A DNA stretch of 64,000 nt from Epiperipatus broadwayi. Lineage: Eukaryota > Onychophora > Udeonychophora > Euonychophora > Peripatidae. The position numbers and the translations under genes are program-made. The stretch lies in contig JAQFVV010006651.1 in NCBI GenBank assembly GCA_028023455.1, forward strand, positions 476,001-540,000. Direction: 5' to 3'. The notes under the pieces were generated by a model, which was given only the letters and a program-made list of their open reading frames with translations, was not told the origin of the DNA and did not search any database. Positions 26,481 through 38,039 of the stretch are shown piece after piece. Positions within the stretch are counted from its first letter, which is position 1. Every line of letters begins with the position of its first letter.

Positions 26481-26617
26481 TACTAACCTGTATTGTCTAT
26501 TTGTGTGTTATTACTAACAAGTTGTTTGTATTTGAAGAGTTTAAATAAAGTTTAAAATTTTCTATACATTCAACATTCACTCATAAATGATGGAAATAGT
26601 CCAACATATCACATCTT

Positions 26618-26631
26618 AAAATAATCTATCT
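26618..26631. repeat. Target-site duplication, right copy, of the Penelope-like element
   Basis: AAAATAATCTATCT, paired with 23,087-23,100. Confidence 0.75.
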
Positions 26632-27391
26632 AATTTAAAATATCGTTATTCTAAAATAAATACATTTTACTTTCTTATCATTAAATTATTTAATGTTAAA
26701 GTATCCACTTATAATATATATTACTTCTAAAAAATGATTACCACTTTTAAACAATTATTTTTTAAATATCCCTGTTTTAACATACATGATCTAATATTTG
26801 CACACACATGTATACTAGACAGGATTAAGCAAAAACTAGGAAATGATTAAGTAAACTATGAAATTTACTGCAAATTAATAATCAATATTTTAAAGACAGC
26901 AAATAAAATGTATATACTAAAAAATAATTTAAGGTAATACCCATTTTAAATTAGCTTTGTCTAAGCTTAACCTATTAAATTCTAATTTCAGATATATATT
27001 TCATGAATTTGCTAATACTTTATCAACTACTATTTTAAATTCATTTTAACACAGATAAATAAATATTAATTTAACAAATAGCGCAGCAAACTGTAACACA
27101 ATAAACTCAAAATACATGACACTTTAAACTAACTTTTTATTCAAATTTAGCTTTCCAAATTTAAGCTTTATGCAATTATTAAATCGGTTAATTGATATTT
27201 TTTTAGCAATCATTATTCAAACATATTTAACTAAGAAATTTTTATTAATAATTTAGAGTGCCTAGTTAATATTTTACATAGCTTAAAAATAGTAAAGTTT
27301 ATCTATTTGAGGAAAAAAAAGTTAAAGTATTATCTATTATATTTAACCCATATGCGCTAAATATAAGTTATAATATATATATATATACACA
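26632..27391. other. AT-rich spacer, no gene seen
   Basis: Nothing recognised. It ends in a short (TA)n at about 27,372-27,388 next to the TIR element. Confidence 0.5.
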
Positions 27392-28757
27392 TACCTGGGT
27401 CTCGTTTTACACAATAGATAGGTTCCTCAGAAAACACATGCAAAAGAAATCACACAAAAATAGACATAACTTACCTTGAAAAAGGGGGGATATAGACTGT
27501 GATTTTTCAAAAATCGCATAAAAGTAAAGCACCAATGTAAAATTACTTCAAAATTCACGCAAAAAAAAATAAGGAAATAAAATATGACTAATAAAAAATT
27601 TCAAATTTAAAAAAATTGATACAAGGCAAACTTTTTTTAACTATAATATTTAATTTTATTCAAAACAATATATTTTTATGCATAATTTACAGTACAGTAA
27701 TTTACATTTTTTTATACACGTTTTAATTATTATCGCTATTTGCCAATAAATAGCTCGTTTGCAAACTGGTAAAAAATCAGACTCTTCACAAGAGGAAATA
27801 CAACTAGCACCAACTTCATTCTCATGTTATGTTAATGGTTTTCTGGTGACAATATAATTAGTAATTAATCTTTGACATGATGATTTTATTAATTATTTGT
27901 GAAGCTCGCAATATCCAGACATACAATCATTTAGCTCTCATTGGAATTTAAAAGCATGTTTGTGATTAGTGTCATTAATAAGAAAATAATTTGCCAACTG
28001 ATTAGAAAGTGGAAGACCTTCTCAAATTATTTTTGCAGTGAAAGGAACAGGTTCCACTTCTGTTTTATTATTTTTTTCTACACTGCTAGGAAAAATTTAA
28101 TTAAAACTAACAATTAAAAATTAAATTCTTATTTTTGTCTTTACTTTTTTAATTTTCAATTCCGTTTAAAAATCAAATTTCGTTTCACATCACATTAATT
28201 TCAGGTCGCCTTAAGTAATTTTTAAATTGTTAATTACAATTAAAAATCAGATTTTAATTTTTAATTGTCAAATTTAATTGTGCCCACCGCTATTACTCAC
28301 CTTTTAAAAATAAATTTGCAGACACTAAATGATTAATAATTGATTACTTTCTTTTTTAAAAAGCAAAAACAGAATGTGATTTAAAATGCAAAATTAACAC
28401 GCACAATGTTTGAACAAATTTACATTATAATCTTGTAAAATTTAATGTGTGTACATAAAATGTAGAAATCATGATTTTAATTTCATTATTGCATAAAATC
28501 TTACTATTATAAAGCACTGAAAATATTGAAATTATTAAGATGAAAGGCGAATTCTAATAATGTGCTATTACTTTAAATATGACATAAGTGTGTGAAATTT
28601 ATTATTTAAAGTAAAAGCGCATTATTGGAGTTCAACTTCTGAACTAATACAGTGTTAATGCATAAAAGAAAACTGCATACAAAAATATTAAGAAGAAACA
28701 TGAATCGCATAACTTCAAAATCAAGTTAAATAATTCCACGTAAAATGAGACCCAGGT
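27392..28757. mobile_element. TIR element of pogo/Tigger appearance, non-coding
   Basis: ACCTGGGTCTCGTTTTAC at 27,393 faces GTAAAATGAGACCCAGGT ending at 28,757. These are 18-bp terminal inverted repeats with one mismatch. The next bases, TAGATAGGTTCCTCAG, recall the AGGAACCTAT block found near Tigger ends. The left end follows a TA; the right TA is degraded into TGTGTATATA. The 1.37-kb interior has stops in all frames and no transposase motif, so this is a non-autonomous or decayed copy. Both ends sit in TA microsatellites. Confidence 0.6.
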
Positions 28758-28789
28758 GTGTGTATATATATATATATATATAAATTGTA

Positions 28790-29860
28790 ACCTCCATGAC
28801 AGGGTTTACATGTATGGTTTTAATAGTACTTTTTTATATATTCTAAGACATAAAAAGTCATATACATAAATAAATTATAAAGTAATTTATTTAATAATAA
28901 TAATTGTAAAAATTAACAATTTATTACTATCCTTCATTTCAAAATAAAGTTAACTATTTTAAAATAATGTTACTATGGGAATCAATTGGAAACTCTTGGA
29001 TCATCTGTTTTATACAAAAGAAAGAAATTTTCACTTTATTGTATTATTTATAAGAGGGAAGTCAATAAAATTATAATGATTACTTAAATTGATAATGCAG
29101 TTTATGAGGTAAAAAACTCCAGAATGATTTACATTGATTTCATTTTATTAATATGGAGAGGGAAACATAATTAGATCTGCATAAAGGTTTGTCTTTTAGA
29201 TATATCTATTCATGACTATTATATCTTAGTAAATTAAAATAAAATTTGTATAGACACTTTAATATGTACACGTCACCCTTTAAATGTTTATAATTTCCCT
29301 AAACTAAATTTAATTTGCAAATATTGTCATTTATTTATTATTTTGATCAATTACCATTTGTATACAGGTAATTTCCATTACCTATATATTTAAAATCCCC
29401 TGTAGCTATAATGTTTCAATCACATTCCTTCTTCAAATAAAGAATATCCTGAATTTTTACAGTCCATTGCTTATAATTTACAGCCTAGTGGAAGATGATT
29501 TACTCCTTTAATTTAAAGTTTACATATTAAATCTTTAATTATTACAATCAAGATGCTAAAAAGATGCTGTCTCCAGCCTTATATAATTGATTATGAGTTT
29601 AATAACTCTTTCAGCTGGCTGATAAATTAATTTTATTCAGAATCATCAACAATATTGACAAAGGTGTGCTTATAAACATCCTAGTTCTCAAGAATAGGTG
29701 GATTCACTTTAGTCTTGATCTTTTGTTTAATATTTTTTGAATGTTTTTAATGATAGCCTTGGGATAGTGATTTACTCCCTTTGTATAGCTATGAGTATGT
29801 GAATTAAACAATTCAAAACAAAGCAAAGCAAAACTCTCCATATAGTAGTGCCATTTTGTG
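28790..29860. other. AT-rich spacer, no gene seen
   Basis: Nothing recognised apart from ordinary AT-rich sequence. Confidence 0.5.
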
Positions 29861-29864
29861 CTAA

Positions 29865-30150
29865 CAAGAGCAATCAATGGATGCCAGAAGGCTTGTGCAT
29901 AAAATTCCTATCTAGTGCCTACTTATCCAATATCCCCAGTCTAGTTTCTGGCTTGTGGCCTTCATCAGTGATGAGCCTTGGATCTGAGAGCACTGCACCT
30001 AGATCTTAGGATCTAATGCAACCCTCCAGCACCCACCTTTTAACTCTATTTAACTACAATGAAATTGAAAACCCAATTAATATTTTCAATCCAAGCTCAA
30101 TAGCTTATATAGTCATATGGGTCTGAACTCAATTCAGCACCCATACATTT
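29865..30150. repeat. Unclassified repeat related to 8907-9300
   Basis: GTCTAGTTTCTGGCTTGTGG and the following TTCATCAGTGATGAG match the reverse complement of the block ending AGTTAGAAACTAGACC at about 9,120. AGCTTATATAGTCATATGGG resembles 9,222-9,245 in direct orientation. Higher complexity than the flanks and no open frame. Class unknown. Confidence 0.45.
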
Positions 30151-30159
30151 TCGTGTAAT

Positions 30160-30795
30160 AATCATGAAAATTTTTTTATATAAATGTAACAAAATTTAAG
30201 TATACATATTGTACCTATATTGATATAGGCACATATAATTTTATCTAAAATTATATTATTAAAATAATCGTTCATAAAAGAAAAACATAAAATTAAACGT
30301 TGAAGAGTTTATTGCAGTTTGTTTTAGAAAAGGATAAGAATCAAATAGTTTTCTAGCGTTAGTTTTGAAATAAAAAAGCTACAATTAATTAATCAGAAGG
30401 GGAGAGGGGTGTTTCGTTAGAGAAATTAAACTAAGGGTTATAAAAGGAAGTAAAGAGTTTTTATTAGTATTCGTAAAAATATAATTTAAAAAGTTAAAAC
30501 ATGCAAATCTCTTTTCATTCAAGTTTCATTAAAGAAAAAATAATGTTAAAACTAAATAGTAAATTGTATTAAAAATATATGTGCATATATATGTGCGATT
30601 TGTAAATAAATAAAATGTATGCGAAATAAAAGAAGATTATCATTAAAACCATGGCAATGGCTATTAATAAAATAAAACAACACATTTTATTGCATGGCTA
30701 TTACTAATTAAGCAATCTTCCAAAATACGTTTATCAAATGATTATCACTGGAATTTGACAACAGATCTTTGCCAGAGATATTAGAAAGACAACAA
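30160..30795. other. AT-rich spacer, no gene seen
   Basis: Nothing recognised. The last 100 bp may already be the U3-like part of the LTR-like block that follows. Confidence 0.4.
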
Positions 30796-30803
30796 GGCAC
30801 AGG

Positions 30804-30812
30804 TATAAATAG
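30804..30812 (+). promoter_or_regulatory. TATA box
   Basis: TATAAATAG stands in a locally less AT-biased context (GGCACAG before it, a T-run and ATCGGACAG after it). This makes it more persuasive than the many TATATA runs nearby. It would serve the LTR-like block. Confidence 0.35.
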
Positions 30813-31566
30813 ACTTTTTTTTATCGGACAGTAATCAGTTCACAAAAGTAATTGAGTAGTGCAGTTCAGAAATTAATTGAGTCAGTTAACAAACAAAATG
30901 CAGTGTTGAGAAGATTTTGGGAATTCATGCCTCTCCACAGCCTAAAAAGTCTGATGAGAACAGCAAGATCTGCCCGTGAAATAATATCAACGTAACAACT
31001 TAGAAAATCTCCATCAATATCTAATTGTCTCCAATAGTAATAATCGTGAATAATAAGGAAACTCATCAAGGAAATGTCCCAGCCGGCTGGAAGCATTCAT
31101 ACTGGAACCATTCATACTGGAAGAAACAACAAACAAGAAGAAAACAAAGTGTTAAATCTACGTTCAAAATCCTAGGTAAAACATTTGCTTATTTTCGTTT
31201 ATACTGTAATAGCCATTGCATTTCATTAATTCGTGCGAATCCTCCAAGAGTCTAATTATATGAACTCGATATCATACATAAATGAACTATTGATATGTGT
31301 GTTTAAATTTCAAATGCTATATAATACTTTATTATTATTATGTGTGTGCATGAGTTAATATGTGTGTGATCCTTATATCAATATTATTGGTTAAATTAGA
31401 TAAATACCAGTGTTCGGTTATGAAAATATACAAGAATATTTAAACTAGTTTAGAAATGTTAATTTAAAAATATGCGTGTGTTTTTATTAGAATTATAAAA
31501 TGTTTAAATTTAGTAAATAAATGTTAGTTAATAAATTGTCTTTAAAATTAAACTTTATTTGTTGGT

Positions 31567-31653
31567 CAATTCTTTTTATCAATTCTTTTACCAAATTCTT
31601 TTATCAATCTCTTTTATAAATTCCTTTTACAATTCTTTTATCAATTCTTTTAA
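31567..31653. repeat. Minisatellite, unit CAATTCTTTTAT (12-13 bp), about 7 copies
   Basis: Seven imperfect tandem copies of a pyrimidine-rich unit inside the LTR-like block. Confidence 0.75.
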
Positions 31654-31799
31654 CCACTAATGAAGTATAATCTATTAGTGATTACAAACAGCTGAGCTAG
31701 TCGTGGATTTAGGTGTTGAGTTAGTGGCCACTATTCAAAGTGCGTTGTCTATTCTTTTAATATTCTTTTAGAATAAATAGCTGGCGCCCGTGTTTATAC

Positions 31800-33355
31800 A
31801 CAAACAAAAAAGTGCTTTGGATTTGGTGTTGAACTCAACAGCCGAGAAGAAGCTATGTCCTGGAAATGTAACGCTAGTTATATACTTTATAGCTATCGTT
31901 TGGGCATATATACTCTCCGAGTATGTTCTTCTCTGCCTAACACATTCGAACACGGTTCAATATATAGATATGCTTTATAAAGTATCCAATGTATAAAATA
32001 AAAAACACTACTAGCTTTATTTAACTTAATGCATTTTTGGTACTGAATACTATAAACATAGCCATTTATTGTAATATCCAAAGACTGGCTTTAAAAAAAC
32101 AATTAATGCTATTAATTAGTGTTATCTTTTATTTTAAAAAAGACTTTATTTACATATTCCAGTGATTATAAAATTGGACAATGGTCTGTGTAAAAGGAGA
32201 AAACCAGAAAAGTAAAATAAAAAGGCATAGGGCATTGCTAACAACAATAATGCTATAAACAAAAGATCAAATAGTGTCTAATTATCCAATCATTGGAATA
32301 CGTAAATTATGGCATTTTTTAAAGAAGTTAATGCTAATGTTAATAATATTGTTTTTATAAAGCAGTCTTTGTGTAAGAATAGCTATGAATACAGTGCCCG
32401 GCACTGAAAATGCGTTAAGCTAAATAAAACTGGTAATATCTTCATTTTGCACATTGGAAGTTTCATAAAGCATATCTATATAAGTATGCTTGAATTTTGT
32501 TTATATATATATCAAAACAAGAATAATTTAAAATGAGATCTTTAAAGATTCAGCCTTGTTTAATAATATTACGCTGTTACAAAAGTTTTAATTAAATTAC
32601 TGATCCATACATATGAGATTAGGTTTTTATGTTTGGTAAATTTTCACCTGATTTCCTAAGCTACTGGTGTTGTTAGCTTTGTTTAATTGAGACATATATC
32701 TAGTAAGAGAGTGGTCTTTTTTTTCATCAATGATTGCTATTTGACCAATAGGAAAATTTCTATAGAAAAATTAACTAAATAATATTACCATTATTATTTT
32801 ATATATGTGTGAATAATCTGTTTTTTAATATTCGTTTTTAAAAGATGATAAAGAGAAAGTAAAATTACAAATTGTACTTAAATTTAAAATTAATGTAATT
32901 ATTACAAAGTAGTAATGTTCTAAAGTTTATATAAATCGATTGTTTTTCAAAGCAGTCTTTTAGCAAATACAACGACTACTAAATTATTTGCTTTTAAATC
33001 ATAATCTTTCTACCTCCAGAACAAAGTAGTTTTCAATCGATTTTCTCTTTACTTATTAAAAATTAAACTTCACAAACTTTGTCTGTATCCTGCTTTCAAT
33101 AATTAAAAGTCGTTGGTTTTTCTTGTTACAACGATGTATATTTATCTTAAAACAAAAATAGACATTGTCCGTAATTATTGGCTTGAAAAAGAAACGTGTA
33201 AAATTTTATCAATAGCATTTATTCTATTATAACTGAATCCATTCATTATAACTTTATAAAAAATTGATTTTTTTTTTGCTGAGTGCATATATATTTCTCA
33301 CTGTGGATAGAAATATATCTGACTCAGGTAAAATTTGTATTAGTGTTGCATTTAA
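31800..33355. other. AT-rich spacer, no gene seen
   Basis: Two opposite-strand open frames at 31,770-32,080 overlap each other and show no family motif. Nothing else is recognised. Confidence 0.45.
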
Positions 33356-33359
33356 TGAT

Positions 33360-33710
33360 TAAGCTCAGTAGAGATTACATTGGTAAACTAATTTAACTCA
33401 TAATTGGTTAGAGCATTATTTTAAAATTCAATATTCAAGAACCTAAAGGTCCAAGTTCGAATCCAATGCTAATACTATCACTGATCATGTCAACAACATC
33501 GGAAAAAGAGAATAGAATAATACTACTTGAAACGTTATGTCTATACTAATCTGTGATTTATTTTTTTAATGTAATAGGAAAATTTAAATAAAGTTTAAAA
33601 ATTTTCTAAAGATATTCAATATTTAATGATAGATGATGGAAATAACCCAGCATATAACTACAACTAAAAAACTATCGTCACAAATCTTCAGGCAAATATT
33701 TTTGATTTTA
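33360..33710 (+). mobile_element. Short 5'-truncated copy of the PLE 3' region and leader
   Basis: Collinear with the 3' region of the PLE at 23,101-26,617. It has the tRNA-like head, ATAATACTACTTGAAACGTT (hammerhead-like 3' half), TTTAAATAAAGTTTAAAAA and ATATTCAATATTTAATGAT. It then reaches the ORF start ATGATGGAAATA and continues to CTTCAGGCAAAT near 33,695. It contains no RT or endonuclease. It may be a dead truncated PLE or a compact SINE-like unit mobilised by PLE machinery. Confidence 0.65.
33385..33478 (+). ncRNA. tRNA-like head of the short PLE-related unit
   Basis: TTGGTTAGAGC marks the end of the D-arm, and AAGTTCGAATCC is a near-perfect Pol III B box, better preserved than in the full-length element. 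The anticodon region is again elongated. The A box (TAACTCATAATTGG) has a base change and a small insertion. Confidence 0.5.
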
Positions 33711-33764
33711 TCAGTGTATAATTCAACTTAGCTTCATCATATTGCAACCAACCATCAGCACAGT

Positions 33765-33864
33765 AGTGTGTGCAGATTTCCACTTTTATTGTTTAAAGGA
33801 GGTTGCCTTGACAATAGATTGAGATTGTTGACTGTTATTGATATTGGTATTGTTTAAGTGTTGA

Positions 33865-33866
<2 letters not shown>
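33765..33866. repeat. Dispersed repeat (other copies at 51,830-51,900 and 53,130-53,190)
   Basis: AGGTTGCCTTGACAATAGAT and ATTGATATTGGTATTGTTTA appear inverted at 51,830-51,900 (ACTTAAACAATACTAATATC, TTGTCAAGGCAACTT). Part is inverted again at 53,130-53,190 (ACTTAAACAATACCAATATC). Class unknown. Confidence 0.6.

Positions 33867-33939
<73 letters not shown>
33867..33939. repeat. (TA)n microsatellite with one AGT interruption
   Basis: About 73 bp of TA, broken once near 33,899. Confidence 0.9.
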
Positions 33940-33942
<3 letters not shown>

Positions 33943-34134
33943 CTATCGATACTAATAAGAAAATTGACTTATTTCCATGCCTTTAGCTCATCTGATGTGT
34001 AAAGATTATTTATGAAATATATTCATAGTGTTAACTGGTATTCTGGAATTTTTTTTACTAATGAATATTAATAAAATAGAATTTGTGACAAACTGTGTTC
34101 TTATAAATTTTAAAATATACTTATTTAATAATAA

Positions 34135-34305
34135 ACATTCAGAAAAGGTATTTTTTTAATAATCAGCTTTATTACTGCCTATTATGCTTTCAACATATTT
34201 ACTATATCATATTCATGGTGTATAGTGGTGTAATTAAGTATATTGAAAGCATGCTGGGCAGTGATAAAGCTGAATATTAAAAATATATTTTCTGTGAGTA
34301 TATTC
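34135..34305. repeat. Small fold-back element, arms of about 70 bp
   Basis: CAGCTTTATTACTGCCTATT in the left arm pairs with AATGCTGGGCAGTGATAAAGCTG-type sequence in the right arm. Outer ends CAGAAAA/TTTTCTG and inner ends CTTTCAACATA/TATTGAAAG also pair. The size and shape suit a MITE-like palindrome. No tRNA or coding signal is seen. Confidence 0.6.
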
Positions 34306-34844
34306 ACTAACAACCAAGCATTATGTTAGCTCAGAAAAGAACAAAATTAGTAACAAAGAAAATTTAAAATATGTTTAGATAAATATATCTCTTCAATACA
34401 ATTTTATTTATTACATACATTACTTATGATATAATCTTTCAAGTGCTTTAAAGTGGGTACTACTCATTTTTATCTTGTGTGGAAAAATCTAATAAGTGCT
34501 GCAATGAAAATTTAAACTCTGATTATAATATAATACAAACTTCTATAATTCTATCATTAATTATCACATATATACATTCCTTTTATTGTTTTTTACAATG
34601 TTATAAAATGGATATAAAGTGTTCCCTCTATAGAAAAGAGTGATCTTATAACAGCATGAATGATGATGATACAAAGAGTGCCAAGCAAAAATGAGTATAT
34701 TGGTTAAATATATTCTACATAACAGCTTATGCAGAAATCTCTGACAGAATCAGTGATTTCATCATTAAAAAATAGTTGTTCTGAAATTAAAATAACTAGT
34801 CAGTAAGATCAAAAAATTTATCAACAGACATAAACAATACCTAT

Positions 34845-35090
34845 TTGACATATTGCATAAATTATTCACCAAAAAAATATTCCAGTATACAATCAGACTG
34901 TACATATTGTCATAATATCAGATATATTAAAGAAAATTGGCTTACCAAAGCTGCTCTACTTAAAGTGCAAGACCAGGATGCCAAAATAAAGAGCAAAATT
35001 AAAGATAAGGCCCATAAAAAGTCAAGAGACCCAACTTTAAAATTTCATATTGGAATCAATATTTGCCTTCATAATCTTAATAATTACTAA
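34845..35090 (+). pseudogene. Possible decayed gag/ORF1-like zinc-knuckle fragment
   Basis: This 81-codon frame contains CTYCHNIRYIKENW and then a lysine-rich stretch. Replacing R, Y and W by G, H and C would give an exact CCHC zinc knuckle (CX2CX4HX4C), so the frame may be a mutated nucleocapsid or LINE ORF1 remnant. The following 35,600-36,000 is A-rich and translates to lysine-rich runs (KKKKSEKNPKKRKTKQKK), fitting a basic nucleic-acid-binding tail. The assignment is tentative. Confidence 0.3.
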
Positions 35091-35094
35091 TTCT

Positions 35095-37275
35095 AGTCCA
35101 AAAAGAAAGCAGTCAAGCTATATTACTAGGATAAATCATTAATGATTATCCAGAAATCAGATATCAATATTAAGCATGCCAAAAGTAAAGACAAAATATA
35201 ATTATAATATCTTCTACTTTTCTCTTATAATTTTATATAAAGAGTTTTAATATTTACTGTCCATGATTGGTTTAAATCTTTGGGATATGCAGTAATTAAG
35301 AGAAACCAGATCATTAATAAAAACTATAAAAAAAAATGTCCAAAATGTTTTTTTTTTAAAAAAAATCCACAAATCTACTGGTATTGTTATAAATAAAGCT
35401 TATATATTGTCATCATGGTATTTTATAGTTATTGACTTGAATAATATTATAATATCATACAGAAGTACTAACTTTTCAAGTCAAATGTTCAAACATAGAG
35501 AATGAAATAATTTTGGGAAAACCATTCTATCTCATATTAGAACCCAAATCTAAAGAGAGCAAAAAAAATATTCCATTTTTAGTTTTGTATCAAAAAACGA
35601 AATAATAAATCAACTCTATGGCAAAACAATCTTGCTGAACCCTTAGAATCTAAAATTACAAAAAAAAAAAAGTGAAAAGAATCCTAAGAAAAGAAAAACG
35701 AAACAAAAAAAGTCAACAAATCAAGATGTTTGTACATTAGCCAAGATTATTAAAAAGAAAAAAGAATATTTTAATTCTAATTTAGTGAAGAAAAAAAAAA
35801 CAAATTCAACAAACAAAACTGTAATTATGTATTAGCAGCCAATTATTCAAACAATATTACTAATAAGAAAGAATTTGATCATTCTAATTTAAATAGCAAT
35901 GAAAAAAGATTAAATAGATTATGATCAAACAAATAGAAAATTTAGAAGTTAATGAAAACAGAGCAAAGGAAAATTTGTAAAGTTTTCTGATCAAGTTGGC
36001 AATAAATCTATATTCAAAAACATCAATCAAGATGATATAGTTACAAACAACAATGTAGAAGTTGGGAAAGAAAATGTGAAAAAAATCATAATTAGTTAAC
36101 TACTTTCTTAATTATAAGACATCTTGAAAACAAATAATGATTATCTCAAAAATAGCAAAATTTGAAATACATGCCAATAATGTTTCCAGTCATTCAAAAA
36201 GTGATCCAAATTACAATGTTGTTTGCATATTCTATTATAAATAGAGATGGCATTCATTGGTATATCTGCTGAGAAGGTTATTTTTGATGGCTAAGAATAA
36301 GGTGGCTGAAGCTACTGATTTTAACTGTGACTGTTGAAAAGAAGATTGTTGCTAAGCCAGCATAAAAAAAATCTACATATGGGTATTATCAAGTAAAGAA
36401 AGATATAAAACATAATATCCAATAATCAGAAGAATAACTGAGCCAGCAATCATTAAAAGTCTAATTTTAGTAACCTTCTCCTCATTCACTCTCATCCATC
36501 CCATTCCCAAAGAATATTACCCCTAATATGGTCTTTATTATTACATATTTGTAATATATTTGTTAGTTTGTAATTAATTACTAACAATAAATAGAATATA
36601 AAAGTGTTGCAATACATTGTTATTTTAATATAAATGTTATAGTCAATAAATTATTAAGTTTTATTTAATTTAATTTTAACCCTATTACAAATACACAACA
36701 GTTTTTACATTTTTTTCATAGTTATAAACAATTTATCAAATTCTTAACAATCTTTCTAGACTAATAAATTTTTAATAAAACATGAAAGATAAAAATGTAC
36801 AATATTTTTGGTTTCATTTTATAAAAATCAATATCACATTCACCAACAGTTTTCTGTTTAGGCAAACAATGATTATAATAATAGTGAAGACATTTTAAAG
36901 ACAAAGTTGAAGAAATGGAAATGAAGAATAAATATAAAATAAAATAAGACCAAGTTAAAATTTTTAGAATTAATAATATAGATTATTGGAATTTTTAAAG
37001 ATTTTGAATCAACAATAATAAATTGTGATTAGTTTGCCATAAATTGGAGCCACAGAAATCTTTAAAATTTTGTGCAATCAGTAATAAATGTACAATTTGA
37101 AAACAATATCAATAACTAAAATTTGGACTAGGAAATTGGAAATTACCAAAATGAGAATGTAGCAATGAACACTTATTATAATGAAAATGAAATATATGGT
37201 TGAGAGATCAAACTGGCATTGCTGACATCTCTGAATAATTAAACCAAAAGTTTTAAATTGGATTTCAATAGATTG
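35095..37275. other. A-rich decayed sequence, possibly old coding remnant
   Basis: Plus-strand adenine runs and lysine/asparagine-rich interrupted frames continue from the preceding fragment. No domain is recognised, and 36,480-36,800 is plain AT-rich spacer. Confidence 0.3.
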
Positions 37276-37280
37276 TAAGA

Positions 37281-37555
37281 GATCTAGATCAAGCTAGAGA
37301 TTTGAGAATCAAGATGATGATGAAAATGAGAATCAAGATAATGATGAAAAGCACCTAGCTAACAATGATGAAAAGTACTTAAATTTAGCTAGCGATTTGA
37401 TAATCAAGCTGATGATAAAAATGATGATGAAAAGTACCTAACTAATGATGATGAAAAGTATCTAAATTTAGCTAGAGATTTGAGAATCAAGATGATGATG
37501 AAAAATGTTTAGATCTAGCTAGAGATTTGAGAATCAGGATGATGATGAAAAGTAT
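37281..37555. repeat. Minisatellite with GATGATGAAAA words
   Basis: Five or so irregular copies of a unit like TAGCTAGAGATTTGAGAATC plus AAGATGATGATGAAAAGTA. Translated, it yields acidic runs (NQDDDEN, NDEKYLNLA) between frame changes. It could therefore be the decayed repeat region of an acidic protein. Unit length varies from about 40 to 75 bp. Confidence 0.65.
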
Positions 37556-38039
37556 AAAAATTATCTATATAAAAAGTGTTTTGGCCATATGATGAGGAAC
37601 AATGGGAATATATTTATAAAGGATTTTAAATTTTAAAACCACTTGGTAAAAAATGTTGGAGACAAATAAAGTAAAGAAATATTATAACTTCTCGATAAAA
37701 AATTAAAATTAAATAAAAAGATATTCTTTAATAATTGAATGGTTTATCTTTCAAAAATAAATAAACTTTATTTACAATCAAAGCACAATATATAAGTAAA
37801 CAATCAATTATAAAATTTGGTTGAGAACATGGATGTCCTATCCCAACAGTTACAGGGAATGCCTGATTAAATATACAGTTTAGAATGATACAAAGTCTAA
37901 AAGAACATAATTAAAGTAATGTACAATTTTAATGTAATAATTCATTATAACCATACGGAGGTACTGGATTATTGTTCGGAAGTTGATGAAAATTTTGAGA
38001 CCGAAGTGAAAGATCTGAATCACAAGCTATAGATAGGTC

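Larger units (their letters stand above)
23101..26617 (-). mobile_element. Full-length Penelope-like retroelement with self-inverted 3' end
   Basis: Read on the minus strand, the element begins with an inverted copy of its own 3' end (26,617 to about 26,060). A leader with repeated CAAATAGACAATAC words follows (about 26,060-25,940), then one ORF region (25,938-23,515) with reverse transcriptase and GIY-YIG endonuclease. The 3' region holds a tRNA-like sequence and a hammerhead-like motif. It ends with a second copy of the leader plus the first ~20 codons of the ORF (about 23,270-23,101). That last part is the direct 'pLTR' expected when Penelope elements insert as partial tandems. A 14-bp target duplication brackets everything. 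The reading frame is broken in at least three places, so this copy cannot move on its own. Confidence 0.85.
26060..26617 (+). repeat. Inverted copy of the PLE 3' end
   Basis: Reverse-complementary to 23,137-23,670 with high identity. On the plus strand it encodes KILDKEEKMHRRKFKEAAHM and the following endonuclease end, then the 3' region with its own tRNA-like and hammerhead-like motifs. The outer end, CACATCTT at 26,617, directly abuts the target duplication. The inner junction lies in CAAATAGACAATAC-type repeats (about 26,010-26,060), which may have promoted a template jump. Confidence 0.8.
30797..31781 (+). mobile_element. LTR-like remnant (TATA box to primer-site-like sequence)
   Basis: A clean TATA box (TATAAATAG) at 30,804 is followed about 25-40 bp later by CAGTAATCAGTTCA. 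The block ends at AATAAATAGC, followed at once by TGGCGCCCG (31,782-31,790). Those nine bases match the start of a tRNA-Lys primer-binding site. No matching second LTR and no gag/pol frame were found downstream. I read it as a solo or truncated LTR, with the alternative that TATA box and primer site are unrelated coincidences. Confidence 0.3.

Noticed and set aside
23130-26620. DNA transposon defined by the long inverted termini
   Set aside because: The inverted ends are the PLE 3' tail and leader, and the interior encodes RT and GIY-YIG endonuclease. PLE self-inversion explains them without a transposase.
30866-31255. Two 76-codon frames on opposite strands as genes
   Set aside because: They overlap, lack recognisable motifs and lie within the LTR-like block. 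Non-coding LTR sequence explains them better.
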